Assembly: GCF_001509405.1 (NCBI RefSeq)
Contig: NZ_CP011502.1
Span: 744,001 to 808,000, forward strand
DNA: 64,000 nt
Direction of reading: 5' to 3'
From: Aeromicrobium erythreum
GTDB taxonomy: Bacteria > Actinomycetota > Actinomycetes > Propionibacteriales > Nocardioidaceae
The position numbers and the translations under genes are program-made. Of the stretch, positions 17,158 through 25,485 are shown one piece after another (position 1 is the first letter of the stretch; every line of letters starts with the position of its first letter). The notes beneath the pieces are model-generated. The model did no database searches and was not told the origin of the DNA. It was given only the letters and a program-made list of their open reading frames with translations.

Positions 17158-17612
17158 TCGCTGGTGCGCTGCCGTAGGGGCTCTGTGCCTGCTCGTTGAC
17201 TGCCGCGGGGCGTCTGGGCTTGGTGGTGCGCTGCCTGCGGGGGTCTCGCCCTGCTGGTGCGCTGCCTCGGCTGGCGCTGGGGATGGGCTCCGAAAGGGCC
17301 TCGACCGGCAGCGGGCCTGGGGGCGGCTCGGGGTCTCGGGGTCTGGTCTGGGCTCGTGGGTGACGTAGGAATCTTCGTTTCTGCGTTCTGGGGCCACGGT
17401 TCTGCGTTGGCGACGGGATCCCGTCGCAAACGCAGAAGCTTTGGCCGTCAGTGCACCAACGCACAGTCTTGCGTCCACCCCGAGCGCAACCCGCAGCCCG
17501 AGACCCCAGACCAGCGCGGGTGCCAGCCGCCCGGTCGAGGCTTCTTTCGGAGCGCAGGACGAGACGAAGCCACGCCGACGCAGCCGCAGCACGAGACGAA
17601 CCTGACCGACGC
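17158..17612. repeat. Intergenic mosaic inverted-repeat element C (inverted orientation)
   Basis: The left arm has four tandem units around GGTGCGCTGCC, then CTCCGAAAGGGCCTCGACC continuing as GGCAGCGGGCC (17289-17312). That continuation is found on the right arms of D and E. The right arm (17521-17552) has the other variant, ending GGGCGGCTGGC when read inverted. Element C is therefore flipped relative to D and E. It keeps the GGATCC palindrome but lacks the two central hairpins. Together with the purC promoter it fills the 546-base gap between purB and purC. No gene is visible in it. Confidence 0.78.
17399..17438. repeat. Palindrome P1 in element C
   Basis: Two 20-base arms around GGATCC with 18 of 20 pairs. 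The inner 18 bases GCGACGGGATCCCGTCGC form a perfect palindrome. Confidence 0.8.
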
Positions 17613-17680
17613 ACAGGACCCACCCACCCGAGGAGCGAGACGTTCGGACGCCGGTGGGCGGGGGAGGGGGGCGGACCTCC

Positions 17681-17686
17681 TAGGCT
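17681..17686 (+). promoter_or_regulatory. Leaderless -10 box of purC
   Basis: TAGGCT ends 7 bases before GTG 17694, with no ribosome site between. Confidence 0.65.
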
Positions 17687-17693
17687 GTCGGTC

Positions 17694-18557
17694 GTGCCTC
17701 TTGACGTCCCCGGTGCCGTGCACCTGCACTCCGGCAAGGTCCGTGACCTCTACGAGCTCGAGTCGGGCCGGCTGCTGATGGTGGCGTCGGACCGGATCTC
17801 GGCGTACGACTTCGTGCTCAGCCCCGGCATCCCCGACAAGGGGGAGCTGCTGACGCGGATGTCGCTGTGGTGGTTCGACCAGCTGACCGACGTCGTGTCC
17901 CACCACGTCGTGTCGACCCAGGTGCCCGAGCGGGTGCGGGGGCGTGCGCTCGTCGTCGAGAAGCTCGACATGTACCCCGTCGAGTGCGTCGTGCGCGGCT
18001 ACCTGACCGGGTCGGGGCTCGCCGACTACCAGGCGACGGGCGAGGTGTGCGGCGTGCCGCTGCCCGACGGGCTCGTCGACGGGTCGCGGCTGCCGGAGCC
18101 GATCTTCACGCCCGCCACCAAGGCGGCCGTGGGCGACCACGACGAGAACATCGACTTCGACGCCGTCGTCGAGCTGGTCGGCTCCGAGGTGGCGGAGCGT
18201 CTGCGGTCGCTGACCCTCGAGGTGTACGCCCGCGCCGAGCGGATCGCCCGCACGCGCGGCATCATCCTGGCCGACACGAAGCTGGAGTTCGGTGCCCGTC
18301 CGGACGGCACGATCGTGCTGGCCGACGAGGTGCTCACTCCCGACTCGTCCCGCTTCTGGCCGGCCGAGACGTACCAGCCCGGACGGCCGCAGCCGTCGTT
18401 CGACAAGCAGCCGGTGCGCGACTGGCTCACCTCGTCCGCGTCCGGGTGGGACAAGGCCTCCGACACGCCCCCGCCGAGCCTGCCCGCGGACGTCGTCGAG
18501 GCCACGCGCGAGCGCTACGTGCGCGCCTACGAGCAGCTCACCGGCTCCACCTTCTGA
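17694..18557 (+). CDS. purC: SAICAR synthetase (phosphoribosylaminoimidazole-succinocarboxamide synthase)
   Basis: A 287-residue ATP-dependent enzyme condensing CAIR with aspartate to SAICAR in IMP synthesis. The signatures [12 protein letters not shown] near the N-terminus, [22 protein letters not shown] and [13 protein letters not shown] are all present in the usual order. The GTG start was selected because it directly follows a -10 box and yields the usual N-terminus; the long upstream open frame lies inside element C. An acyl-CoA ligase with its own promoter follows 86 bases later. Confidence 0.97.
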   Translation: MPLDVPGAVHLHSGKVRDLYELESGRLLMVASDRISAYDFVLSPGIPDKGELLTRMSLWWFDQLTDVVSHHVVSTQVPERVRGRALVVEKLDMYPVECVVRGYLTGSGLADYQATGEVCGVPLPDGLVDGSRLPEPIFTPATKAAVGDHDENIDFDAVVELVGSEVAERLRSLTLEVYARAERIARTRGIILADTKLEFGARPDGTIVLADEVLTPDSSRFWPAETYQPGRPQPSFDKQPVRDWLTSSASGWDKASDTPPPSLPADVVEATRERYVRAYEQLTGSTF

Positions 18558-18569
18558 GACTGTCCGGGA

Positions 18570-18592
18570 CTCGCGTACCGACGGTATCCGAG
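18570..18592. promoter_or_regulatory. 23-bp hyphenated dyad upstream of the acyl-CoA ligase gene
   Basis: Half-sites CTCG and TACCG face CGGTA and CGAG around a single central A, with two-base mismatched hyphens at matching positions on both sides. It lies just upstream of the -10 box TAGGGT (18600-18605), where a repressor would block the polymerase. The size and symmetry fit a TetR-family operator, a common regulator type for fatty-acid genes. Confidence 0.5.
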
Positions 18593-18643
18593 ACGTGGGT
18601 AGGGTGGTGACGCCGCCCACACCCTCGTCTGAAGGAGCCCGCG

Positions 18644-20212
18644 ATGGCCAACCTCGCCGCCCTGCTGGAGAAGTCCGCCTCGACGTACGCCGACCGCACC
18701 GCCATCGTCTTCGGTGACACCCGACTCTCGTACGCGCAGGTCGACGGCGCCGCGAACCAGGTGGCCAACCTGCTCGTCTCGCGCGGGGTCCAGCCCGGCG
18801 ACAAGGTCGCGCTGTCGTGCCCGAACCTGCCGTACTTCACGATCGTCTACTACGGCATCCTCAAGGCCGGCGCGACGGTCGTCCCGCTCAACGTCCTGCT
18901 GAAGGGCCGCGAGGTCGCCTACCACCTCGACGACTCCGACGCGGTCGCCTACTTCGCGTTCGAGGGCACCCCCGACCTGCCCATCGGCGAGGCCGCGTGG
19001 GAGGGCTTCCAGGCCGTCGACGGCTGCAAGGACTTCTTCCTCATCAAGCTCGACTCCGCCGCGCCGGAGCCGCTGGAGCCGCCGGAGTACTACGCGCCGC
19101 TCGTCGCCCAGCAGCCGCCCACGTTCGAGACGGTCGAGACCGACGACGACGACACCGCCGTCATCCTCTACACCTCGGGCACGACGGGTCAGCCGAAGGG
19201 CGCGGAGCTGCGCCACCGCAACATGCGCGACAACGCGCTCGCCGGGGCCGACCTGTTCGGCGCCGACGCCGACCGCCCCGACACCTACCTGTGCGTGCTG
19301 CCGCTGTTCCACTCCTTCGGCCAGACCTGCATCCAGAACGGCTCGATGGCCTTCGGCGGCACCGTGGTCATGCTGCCGCGCTTCGAGGCGCAGGCCGCCC
19401 TCGGCCTCATGCTGAAGGAGAAGGTCACCTACTTCGCGGGCGTGCCCACCATGTACTGGGGCCTGCTCGGCGCGCTGGACGACAGCGTCGACGTCGAGGC
19501 GATCGCGGCCAGCCTGCGCGTCGCCGCGGCCGGCGGCTCCGCCCTCCCGGTCGACATCCACCGCCAGTTCAAGGACCGCTTCGGCGTCACCATCCTCGAG
19601 GGCTACGGCCTGTCGGAGACCTCCCCGGTGGCCTCGTTCTCCGTGTACGGGCAGGAGCCGAAGGTCGGCTCGATCGGCGTGCCGATCCCTGGCGTCGAGA
19701 TGAAGCTCATCGATGCGGAGTGGAACGACGTGCCCGACGACCTCGAGGAGGACGGCAAGACCGCCGTCGGCGAGATCGCGATCAAGGGCCACAACGTCAT
19801 GAAGGGCTACTACGACCGTCCCGAGGCGACGGCGGAGGCCATCCGCGACGGCTGGTTCCGCTCCGGCGACCTCGGCCGCAAGGACGCCGACGGCTTCTAC
19901 TACATCGTCGACCGCAGCAAGGACATGATCATCCGCGGCGGCTACAACGTGTACCCGCGCGAGCTCGAGGAGGTGCTGATCACGCACCCGGCCGTCTCGC
20001 TGGTCGCCGTCATCGGCGTGCCGCACGAGAGCCACGGCGAGGAGATCAAGGCCGTCGTCGTGAAGAACAAGGACCACGACGACGTGTCCGAGGCCGACCT
20101 GGTGGCCTGGGGCAAGGAGCAGTTCGCGGCGTACAAGTACCCGCGCATCGTGGAGTTCCGCGACGAGCTGCCCATGACGGCCACCGGCAAGATCCTCAAG
20201 CGCGAGATCTGA
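18644..20212 (+). CDS. AMP-forming acyl-CoA ligase (long-chain fatty acid type)
   Basis: A 522-residue acyl-adenylate-forming enzyme that activates a carboxylic acid with ATP and transfers it to CoA. The phosphate loop YTSGTTGQPKGAE lies around residues 177-189. EGYGLSETSP, then GWFRSGDLG and RGGYNVYPRELEE follow, and the catalytic lysine is in PMTATGKILKREI at the C-terminus. The overall sequence resembles FadD-type long-chain ligases, but chain-length preference is not readable. GAAGGAG lies 6 bases before the start. A dyad operator candidate and a -10 box lie upstream; a 15-bp inverted repeat terminates it. Confidence 0.9.
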   Translation: MANLAALLEKSASTYADRTAIVFGDTRLSYAQVDGAANQVANLLVSRGVQPGDKVALSCPNLPYFTIVYYGILKAGATVVPLNVLLKGREVAYHLDDSDAVAYFAFEGTPDLPIGEAAWEGFQAVDGCKDFFLIKLDSAAPEPLEPPEYYAPLVAQQPPTFETVETDDDDTAVILYTSGTTGQPKGAELRHRNMRDNALAGADLFGADADRPDTYLCVLPLFHSFGQTCIQNGSMAFGGTVVMLPRFEAQAALGLMLKEKVTYFAGVPTMYWGLLGALDDSVDVEAIAASLRVAAAGGSALPVDIHRQFKDRFGVTILEGYGLSETSPVASFSVYGQEPKVGSIGVPIPGVEMKLIDAEWNDVPDDLEEDGKTAVGEIAIKGHNVMKGYYDRPEATAEAIRDGWFRSGDLGRKDADGFYYIVDRSKDMIIRGGYNVYPRELEEVLITHPAVSLVAVIGVPHESHGEEIKAVVVKNKDHDDVSEADLVAWGKEQFAAYKYPRIVEFRDELPMTATGKILKREI

Positions 20213-20232
20213 GCGCCAGCCCGACGTCCGAC

Positions 20233-20262
20233 GGCCGGGTCCAGGAGCTCCTGGGCCCGGCC
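20233..20262. terminator. Bidirectional terminator between the acyl-CoA ligase and CPBP genes
   Basis: A loopless 15+15 inverted repeat (left arm GGCCGGGTCCAGGAG, one G-T pair) between convergent genes. It could end transcripts from both sides. Confidence 0.75.
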
Positions 20263-20290
20263 TCGTCGTGTCTGCGCCGGCCGGGAGCGG

Positions 20291-21016
20291 CTAGCGCAGC
20301 CCGAAGATCGGGGGCAGGGCGAGCAGCATCGTCAGCGACCACGTGCAGTGGGTGAGCACGGGCGCGAGGATGCCGCCCGACGCGCGACGCTGCAGCCCCA
20401 CGACGACGCCGAGCAGGACCGCGGCGAACGCGAGCATGACGTTGCCCGTGGCAAGCGTGGCGGCGGTGTAGGCCACCGTCGTCCAGACGACCGGGTGCCG
20501 GGGGATCGCGGCGTACGCGGCGCCGCGGAAGAACAGCTCCTCGGCCACGCCGTTGACCGCGGTGATGACGACCAGCAGGGGCAGCGTCCCCTCCGTCGCG
20601 AACCCCAGGACCTTCTCGACCTGGTCGGACAGCACGGGGATCTCGCGCACGACGAGCGCCCCGACGACGAACAGACCGGCGAGCGCCAGCCCGATGGCGA
20701 TGGGCTGCACGACGGGGCGCACGAGGCCGTCCTCGTCGTCGGGGTCGTCGGTGGCGATGTGTCCGAGATAGAGCCGACCGGACGCGAAGGCGCCGACCGT
20801 CCAGACCGCCGCGAGCCCGAACGTGAGCGGGTAGAACCACGGGCTGCCGGGCTCCACGCGCAGCGAGACGCCGAGCACGACGGCACCCAGCACGACGAAG
20901 CCGGCGGTCACCCACTGGCGACGTCGGAACGCCGCAGGTGACATGCGGTGGTCGCGGGACACGACGTCCCGCAGCGAGCGGTCGAGCCAACGGCGGCCCG
21001 GGTAGCGGCGCGTCAT
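20291..21016 (-). CDS. CPBP-family intramembrane protein (Rce1-like)
   Basis: A 241-residue protein with about six hydrophobic segments. The first CPBP motif is clear (NGVAEELFFRGAAYA, E159-E160 and R164) and the late histidine is in LTHCTWSLTM (H223). The family's middle motif normally has a histidine in a segment matching AYTAATLATGNVM here, and none is present, so peptidase activity is doubtful. CPBP proteins are glutamate intramembrane proteases or protective scaffolds, often linked to bacteriocin resistance. The gene lies 7 bases downstream of the dehydrogenase gene on the same strand, with a poor ribosome site. Confidence 0.8.
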   Translation of the reverse strand: MTRRYPGRRWLDRSLRDVVSRDHRMSPAAFRRRQWVTAGFVVLGAVVLGVSLRVEPGSPWFYPLTFGLAAVWTVGAFASGRLYLGHIATDDPDDEDGLVRPVVQPIAIGLALAGLFVVGALVVREIPVLSDQVEKVLGFATEGTLPLLVVITAVNGVAEELFFRGAAYAAIPRHPVVWTTVAYTAATLATGNVMLAFAAVLLGVVVGLQRRASGGILAPVLTHCTWSLTMLLALPPIFGLR

Positions 21017-21023
21017 GCCAGGC

Positions 21024-21881
21024 TCAGTCGCGAGGCTCGAAGCCCACGACGACGGCGGCCATGTCGTCGGCGCCGTGCCCGGCTGCAGAGGCCGCCGCGA
21101 ACCGGTCGCGCACCGACTGCAGCAGCGAGGTGTCCATGACGTCGGCGCCGGCGTCGAGCATCAGCGAGAGGTCCTTCAGGACGCCGTCGACGCCGAACGA
21201 CGGCGTGAGGTCGTCGTCGAGGATCGCGCGACCCTTGAGGTGGGCGTAGGGGGTGTCGACGGCCGAGCCCTCGATCGCCTCCAGGAAGAGGCCGGGGTCG
21301 ACGCCCTGGACCCGCGCCAGGGTCAGCGCCTGCGCCGCCGCGGCGGTGACCGACGCGACCCAGGAGTTGCAGGCCAGCTTGAGGGCACTGGCCGGCCCGG
21401 CGGAGTCGCCGACGACGAGGGTCCGCGAGCCGATCGCCTCGAGCACGGGTCGCGCGGTCGCGAGCGCGTCGTCGGGGCCGGAGGCGAGCACGGTCAGCGC
21501 TCCGTCGGCGGCTGGCTTCTTCGTGCCGAGGACGGGGGAGTCGACGAGCACCCGGTCGTGCCGCTCGGCGAGGTCGTGCAGCCGGCGTGCGGCCTCGGGG
21601 CCGACGGTCGCGGTCTGCAGCCACACCGCGGACGGCGGTGACGCCGCCAGCGCCTGCTCCAGCACCTCCTGCACCGACGCCTCGTCGAACAGCGAGACGA
21701 CGACCACGTCGGCGTCGGCGACCGCCTCGGCAGCGGTCGCGCCCACCTCGGCCCCGGCGTCACGCAGCGGCTCGGACTTCTCCGGGCTGCGGTTCCAGAC
21801 GGTGGTCGCGAGGCCGGCTCGCAGGGTCGACGTGGCCATCCCGGCGCCCATGGCGCCCAGCCCGATCACACTCACGCGCAT
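21024..21881 (-). CDS. NAD(P)-dependent beta-hydroxyacid dehydrogenase family protein
   Basis: A 285-residue member of the 6-phosphogluconate / 3-hydroxyisobutyrate dehydrogenase family. The N-terminal Rossmann motif is [39 protein letters not shown] matches the substrate-binding signature, though LGTKK replaces the more usual [19 protein letters not shown] contains the catalytic-type lysine. These proteins reduce or oxidise short beta-hydroxyacids; glyoxylate or succinic semialdehyde reductases and imine reductases share this fold. ATG 21881 is preceded by a leaderless TACCGT box. The substrate is unknown. Confidence 0.85.
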   Translation of the reverse strand: MRVSVIGLGAMGAGMATSTLRAGLATTVWNRSPEKSEPLRDAGAEVGATAAEAVADADVVVVSLFDEASVQEVLEQALAASPPSAVWLQTATVGPEAARRLHDLAERHDRVLVDSPVLGTKKPAADGALTVLASGPDDALATARPVLEAIGSRTLVVGDSAGPASALKLACNSWVASVTAAAAQALTLARVQGVDPGLFLEAIEGSAVDTPYAHLKGRAILDDDLTPSFGVDGVLKDLSLMLDAGADVMDTSLLQSVRDRFAAASAAGHGADDMAAVVVGFEPRD

Positions 21882-21887
21882 GCTCCG

Positions 21888-21893
21888 ACGGTA
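21888..21893 (-). promoter_or_regulatory. Leaderless -10 box of the beta-hydroxyacid dehydrogenase gene
   Basis: Read on the minus strand, TACCGT ends 6 bases before ATG 21881. Confidence 0.6.
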
Positions 21894-21958
21894 CGTCGAC
21901 CGACGCGGACGCGCCGGGTGAAGGGGGCCGGAGTGCAGAGGTCGGCCCGGCACGCCGA

Positions 21959-21964
21959 TAGGAT
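21959..21964 (+). promoter_or_regulatory. Leaderless -10 box of the purS-purQ operon
   Basis: TAGGAT ends 6 bases before ATG 21971 with no ribosome site between. Confidence 0.65.
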
Positions 21965-21970
21965 GCGGCC

Positions 21971-22213
21971 ATGGCCCGCATCATCGTCGACGTCATGCCC
22001 AAGCCCGAGATCCTCGACCCGCAGGGCAAGGCCGTCCATGGCGCCCTCCCGCGACTCGGGTTCGAGAGCGTCTCCGACGTGCGTCAGGGCAAGCGGTTCG
22101 AGCTGCAGGTGGCGCTGGCCGACGAGTCGACGCTCGCCGAGGTGCACCAGATCGCCGAGACGCTGCTGTCGAACCCGGTCATCGAGGACTTCACCGTCCG
22201 CGTCGAAGCGTGA
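21971..22213 (+). CDS. purS: FGAM synthase subunit PurS
   Basis: An 80-residue small subunit of formylglycinamidine ribonucleotide synthase. It bridges the PurL synthase and the PurQ amidotransferase so that ammonia can pass between them. The sequence [20 protein letters not shown] and [17 protein letters not shown] is canonical, as is the length. It is preceded by a leaderless box and followed 10 bases later by purQ. purL is not the next gene, unlike in many relatives. Confidence 0.97.
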   Translation: MARIIVDVMPKPEILDPQGKAVHGALPRLGFESVSDVRQGKRFELQVALADESTLAEVHQIAETLLSNPVIEDFTVRVEA

Positions 22214-22223
22214 GGACACGGCC

Positions 22224-22895
22224 ATGAAGATCGGCATCGTGACCTTCCCCGGCTCGCTCGACGACGTCGACGCGCAGCGCGCGGTGCGACTCGCCGGCGG
22301 CGAGCCGGTCGCGCTGTGGCACGGCGACCACGACCTCAAGGGCGTCGACGCGGTCATCCTGCCCGGCGGCTTCTCCTACGGCGACTACCTGCGCTGCGGT
22401 GCGATCGCCCGCTTCGCGCCGGTCATGACCGAGGTCGTCACGGCCGCGCAGGGGGGCATGCCCGTGCTGGGCATCTGCAACGGCTTCCAGATCCTCTGCG
22501 AGTCGCACCTGCTGCCCGGTGCACTCATCCGCAACGACCACCGCACGTTCGTGTGCCGCGACCAGGTGCTCGTCGTCGAGAACCCCGACACCGCCTGGAC
22601 GAGCGACTACGCGGAGGGCCAGCGGATCACCATCCCGCTGAAGAACGGCGAGGGCGGCTTCATCGCCGACGAGCCCACGCTCGACCGGCTCGAGGGCGAG
22701 GGACAGGTCGTCTTCCGCTACGTCGGCTCCAACCCGAACGGGTCGCTGCGCGACATCGCCGGCATCACGAACGAGCGCGGCAACGTCGTCGGGCTCATGC
22801 CGCACCCCGAGCACGCCGTCGAGGACCTCTGCGGACCCGGCACCGACGGGCTCGCGTTCTTCACCTCCGCCGTCCGCCAGCTCACCTCGGTCTGA
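22224..22895 (+). CDS. purQ: FGAM synthase subunit PurQ (glutamine amidotransferase)
   Basis: A 223-residue class I glutamine amidotransferase that releases ammonia for PurL. The nucleophile cysteine is in [11 protein letters not shown] (residues ~87-97) and the His/Glu pair is in [12 protein letters not shown] near the C-terminus. [16 protein letters not shown] is the usual oxyanion region. The gene starts 10 bases after purS and ends one base before a small membrane protein gene, so all three form one transcript. Confidence 0.97.
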   Translation: MKIGIVTFPGSLDDVDAQRAVRLAGGEPVALWHGDHDLKGVDAVILPGGFSYGDYLRCGAIARFAPVMTEVVTAAQGGMPVLGICNGFQILCESHLLPGALIRNDHRTFVCRDQVLVVENPDTAWTSDYAEGQRITIPLKNGEGGFIADEPTLDRLEGEGQVVFRYVGSNPNGSLRDIAGITNERGNVVGLMPHPEHAVEDLCGPGTDGLAFFTSAVRQLTSV

Positions 22896-22896
22896 C

Positions 22897-23115
22897 GTGA
22901 CGCTGCCCCTCGGCTGGTCGGTCCTGCTGCTCGTGACCGGCGCCTGGAACCTGCTCATCTGGCCGCGCTTCTGGCAGCGGATCGCCAAGGACGACCGGTC
23001 CCGCGACGCCGACGGACGCACCACCACGTTCTACCGCGTGCACGCCGTGCTGATCGGCGTCTCGCTGGCGCTCGGTCTCGCGGTCGGCGCGCTGGGCCTG
23101 CTCACCCTGCTCTGA
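22897..23115 (+). CDS. SCO4848-family small membrane protein
   Basis: A 72-residue protein with two transmembrane helices (WSVLLLVTGAWNLLIWPRFW and the C-terminal HAVLIGVSLALGLAVGALGL) separated by a charged loop (RIAKDDRSRDADG). It resembles the actinobacterial family named after Streptomyces SCO4848. The GTG start lies one base after the purQ stop, so it is translated with purQ. The function is unknown. Confidence 0.75.
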   Translation: MTLPLGWSVLLLVTGAWNLLIWPRFWQRIAKDDRSRDADGRTTTFYRVHAVLIGVSLALGLAVGALGLLTLL

Positions 23116-23148
23116 GGCGCGTCCGCCCGAGCGAGGGCGGGATCGCAC

Positions 23149-23154
23149 TAGGGT
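23149..23154 (+). promoter_or_regulatory. Leaderless -10 box of the NYN-domain gene
   Basis: TAGGGT ends 6 bases before ATG 23161 with no ribosome site. Confidence 0.65.
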
Positions 23155-23160
23155 GGGCGC

Positions 23161-23712
23161 ATGGAACGCCGCACCTACGTGCTCGTCGACGGCGAGAACA
23201 TCGACGCGACCCTCGGCCAGTCGATCCTCGGTCGTCGCCCGCACCCGCACGAGCGACCGCGCTGGGACCGCGTGCTGTCCTTCGTCGCGTCGGAGTGGGA
23301 CCAGCCGACGCAGGGCCTGTTCTTCATCGCCGCCAACGGCGAGGTGCCGATGTCGTTCGTGCAGGCGCTGACCGCCATGGACTTCCGCCCCGTGCTGCTC
23401 TCCGGCACGCCGGACCAGAAGGTCGTCGACATCGCCATCCAGCGCACGCTGGAGGCGCTCGCCGAGCGCGAGGACGACGTGGTCCTCGCCAGCAACGACG
23501 GCGACTTCGTGCCCCAGCTGGGCGCCCTCGTCGGTACCCGACGCACCGCGCTCCTGGCGTTCCGCGAGATGCGCAGCAGCGCCTTCGTGCCCCTCGTGGA
23601 GCGAGGCCTGGAGTTCTACGACCTGGAGTACGACGTGCGGGCCTTCAACGAGGAGCTGCCTCGCATCCGCGTCGTGCCGATCGAGGAGTTCGACCCGCTG
23701 CAGTTCCTGTAG
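23161..23712 (+). CDS. NYN-domain (PIN-like) predicted ribonuclease
   Basis: A 183-residue protein with an NYN domain, a PIN-like nuclease fold that usually cuts RNA. The N-terminal acidic residue and asparagine lie in YVLVDGENIDATLG (D10, N13). DQKVVDIAIQRTLEAL and VVLASNDGDFVPQLGAL supply the remaining acidic pocket, so the active site looks complete. No other domain is present. It stands alone between the purQ operon and a DEAD-box helicase; a joint RNA role is possible but not shown. The RNA target is unknown. Confidence 0.85.
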   Translation: MERRTYVLVDGENIDATLGQSILGRRPHPHERPRWDRVLSFVASEWDQPTQGLFFIAANGEVPMSFVQALTAMDFRPVLLSGTPDQKVVDIAIQRTLEALAEREDDVVLASNDGDFVPQLGALVGTRRTALLAFREMRSSAFVPLVERGLEFYDLEYDVRAFNEELPRIRVVPIEEFDPLQFL

Positions 23713-23781
23713 CTGGCGGCCCGCGTGGGGTCGTGACGGGACGCACGCAGCGACGATGCGGGGTTCGGGGTGGTCGACTGC

Positions 23782-23831
23782 TAGGCTGGAGCTTCCATGG
23801 GAGCCCCGGATCATCTTCGGTAGGGCCTCCC
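23782..23831 (+). promoter_or_regulatory. Promoter with mini-ORF and hairpin in the DEAD-box helicase leader
   Basis: TAGGCT (23782-23787) is followed 9 bases later by ATG 23797, opening an eight-codon frame (MGAPDHLR, stop TAG 23821-23823). Overlapping it, GGGAG-C-CCCC (23799-23807) can pair with GGG-C-CTCCC (23823-23831), with one C-C mismatch. The helicase start is 73 bases further on. This looks like a leader whose translation or folding could affect helicase expression. Confidence 0.4.
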
Positions 23832-23895
23832 CCTCCCGCCCGAGCAGGCCGCGTCGCCTCGTCACGAGAGCGCCGCAGAGCGGCCCGGGCCCACG

Positions 23896-25425
23896 ATGTC
23901 TGAGAGCTCTGTGAACCAGCCTGCCGGCGGCCGTGTGCTGCCCACCCCTTCCTCCTCCCACCCCACCTCCTCGTCCGCGGATGCCGCGTCGGGCGGTCCG
24001 CGCGCGTCGGGCTTCGCCGACCTCGGCCTGCCGAAGACGCTCGTCAAGGCCCTCGCCCGTGAGGGCATCGTCGAGCCGACCCCGATCCAGCAGGCCGTGC
24101 TGCCGTCGGCGCTCGCCGGCCGCAACGTGCTGGGCCGCGCCCGCACCGGCTCGGGCAAGACGCTGTCGTTCGGCCTGCCCGTGCTCGACCAGCTCGCCGG
24201 CGGGACCCGTCGTCCCAAGGCGCCGCGCGGGCTCATCCTCGTGCCCACGCGTGAGCTCGCCACGCAGGTCCAGCGTGCGCTCGCGCCGCTCGCGGCCCCG
24301 TTGCACCTGCGCATCATGACGGTGCTCGGCGGCACCCCGATCAACAAGCAGATCCACCAGCTGCGCGACGGCGTCGACCTCGTCGTCGCCACGCCCGGTC
24401 GGCTCGCCGACCTCGTCGACCGCCGTGCCTGCACACTCCAGCACGTCGAGATCACCGTCCTCGACGAGGCCGACCACCTCTGCGACCTCGGCTTCTTCAA
24501 GCCGGTCGACGCGCTCGTCGCGATGACGCCCTCGACCAGCCAGCGGCTGCTGCTCTCGGCGACGCTCGACGGCGACGTCGACCGCCTCGTGCGGCGTCAC
24601 CTGCCCCAGCACGACCTCCACGAGATCGAGTCGGCGCAGGAGCCGGAGTCGCGCATGGAGCACCACGTGCTCGTGACGCCCCGCACCGAGAAGCTGGCCA
24701 CGGCCTCGCGGCTCCTGGCCCACAACCCGCGCACCATCGTGTTCGCCCGCACCCGCCGGGGCGCCACGCGCCTGGCGCGTCAGCTCACCACCGCCGGCAT
24801 CGAGGCGGTCGACCTGCACGGCGACCTCAACCAGGCCAAGCGCGAGCGGAACCTGGCGGCCTTCAGCAAGGGTGCGGCCGACGTCATCGTCGCGACCGAC
24901 ATCGCGGCGCGCGGCATCCACGTCGACGACGTCAAGCTCGTCGTCCACTACGACGCGCCCGCCGAGCACAAGGCCTACACCCACCGCTCGGGACGCACCG
25001 CCCGCGCGGGCGAGGCGGGCACCGTCGTCACGATGACGACGCGCGAGGACCTGCGCGACGTCATGGCGCTGCAGGCCAAGGCCGGCGTCACCGCCCGCCA
25101 GCACGACGCGGCGACGGCGCCGTCGCCGCTCACCCCGGAGGCCCTGGCGGCCAGCGGCACGCTCCCCGAGCCGGGCTCGGCCGGTGGACGCGGCGGTCAG
25201 CGCTCCGGCGGCGGTCAGCGCTCCGGCGGTGGCCAGCGGTCGGGCGGTCAGCGCTCGGGTGCCGGCCAGCGGTCCGGTGCCGGTCAGCGCTCGGGCGGTC
25301 AGCGTTCGGGCGGCGGCCAGGGTCGCGGCACCGGCGGCGGCCAGGGTCGCCCCGCTGGTCAGGGCGGCAACCGCAACCGCAACCGTCGTCGTAGCGGGGG
25401 AGGCCAGGCGCGTCCCGTCGCCTGA
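23896..25425 (+). CDS. DEAD-box ATP-dependent RNA helicase
   Basis: A 509-residue RNA helicase. After a Ser/Thr/Pro-rich start, residues ~37-395 hold the two RecA domains: Q motif (EPTPIQQAVLPSALAG), Walker A (ARTGSGKT), DEAD box (VLDEADHLCDLG), SAT, and HRSGRTARAG. The C-terminal ~75 residues are a Gly/Arg/Gln-rich tail with repeated GGQRSG units ending in NRNRNRRRSGGGQ, which should bind RNA nonspecifically. This plan fits RhlE/CsdA-like helicases in ribosome assembly and cold adaptation. ATG 23896 was chosen; alternatives downstream would only shorten the disordered start. Confidence 0.92.
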   Translation: MSESSVNQPAGGRVLPTPSSSHPTSSSADAASGGPRASGFADLGLPKTLVKALAREGIVEPTPIQQAVLPSALAGRNVLGRARTGSGKTLSFGLPVLDQLAGGTRRPKAPRGLILVPTRELATQVQRALAPLAAPLHLRIMTVLGGTPINKQIHQLRDGVDLVVATPGRLADLVDRRACTLQHVEITVLDEADHLCDLGFFKPVDALVAMTPSTSQRLLLSATLDGDVDRLVRRHLPQHDLHEIESAQEPESRMEHHVLVTPRTEKLATASRLLAHNPRTIVFARTRRGATRLARQLTTAGIEAVDLHGDLNQAKRERNLAAFSKGAADVIVATDIAARGIHVDDVKLVVHYDAPAEHKAYTHRSGRTARAGEAGTVVTMTTREDLRDVMALQAKAGVTARQHDAATAPSPLTPEALAASGTLPEPGSAGGRGGQRSGGGQRSGGGQRSGGQRSGAGQRSGAGQRSGGQRSGGGQGRGTGGGQGRPAGQGGNRNRNRRRSGGGQARPVA

Positions 25426-25473
25426 CCCCAGCACCGGACCTCCTCGTCCGAGCGGCCCGAGCGGCCTCGCAGC

Positions 25474-25479
25474 TAGGCT
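25474..25479 (+). promoter_or_regulatory. Leaderless -10 box of the Nramp gene
   Basis: TAGGCT ends 6 bases before ATG 25486. I see no obvious MntR or DtxR dyad next to it. Confidence 0.65.
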
Positions 25480-25485
25480 GCGGGG

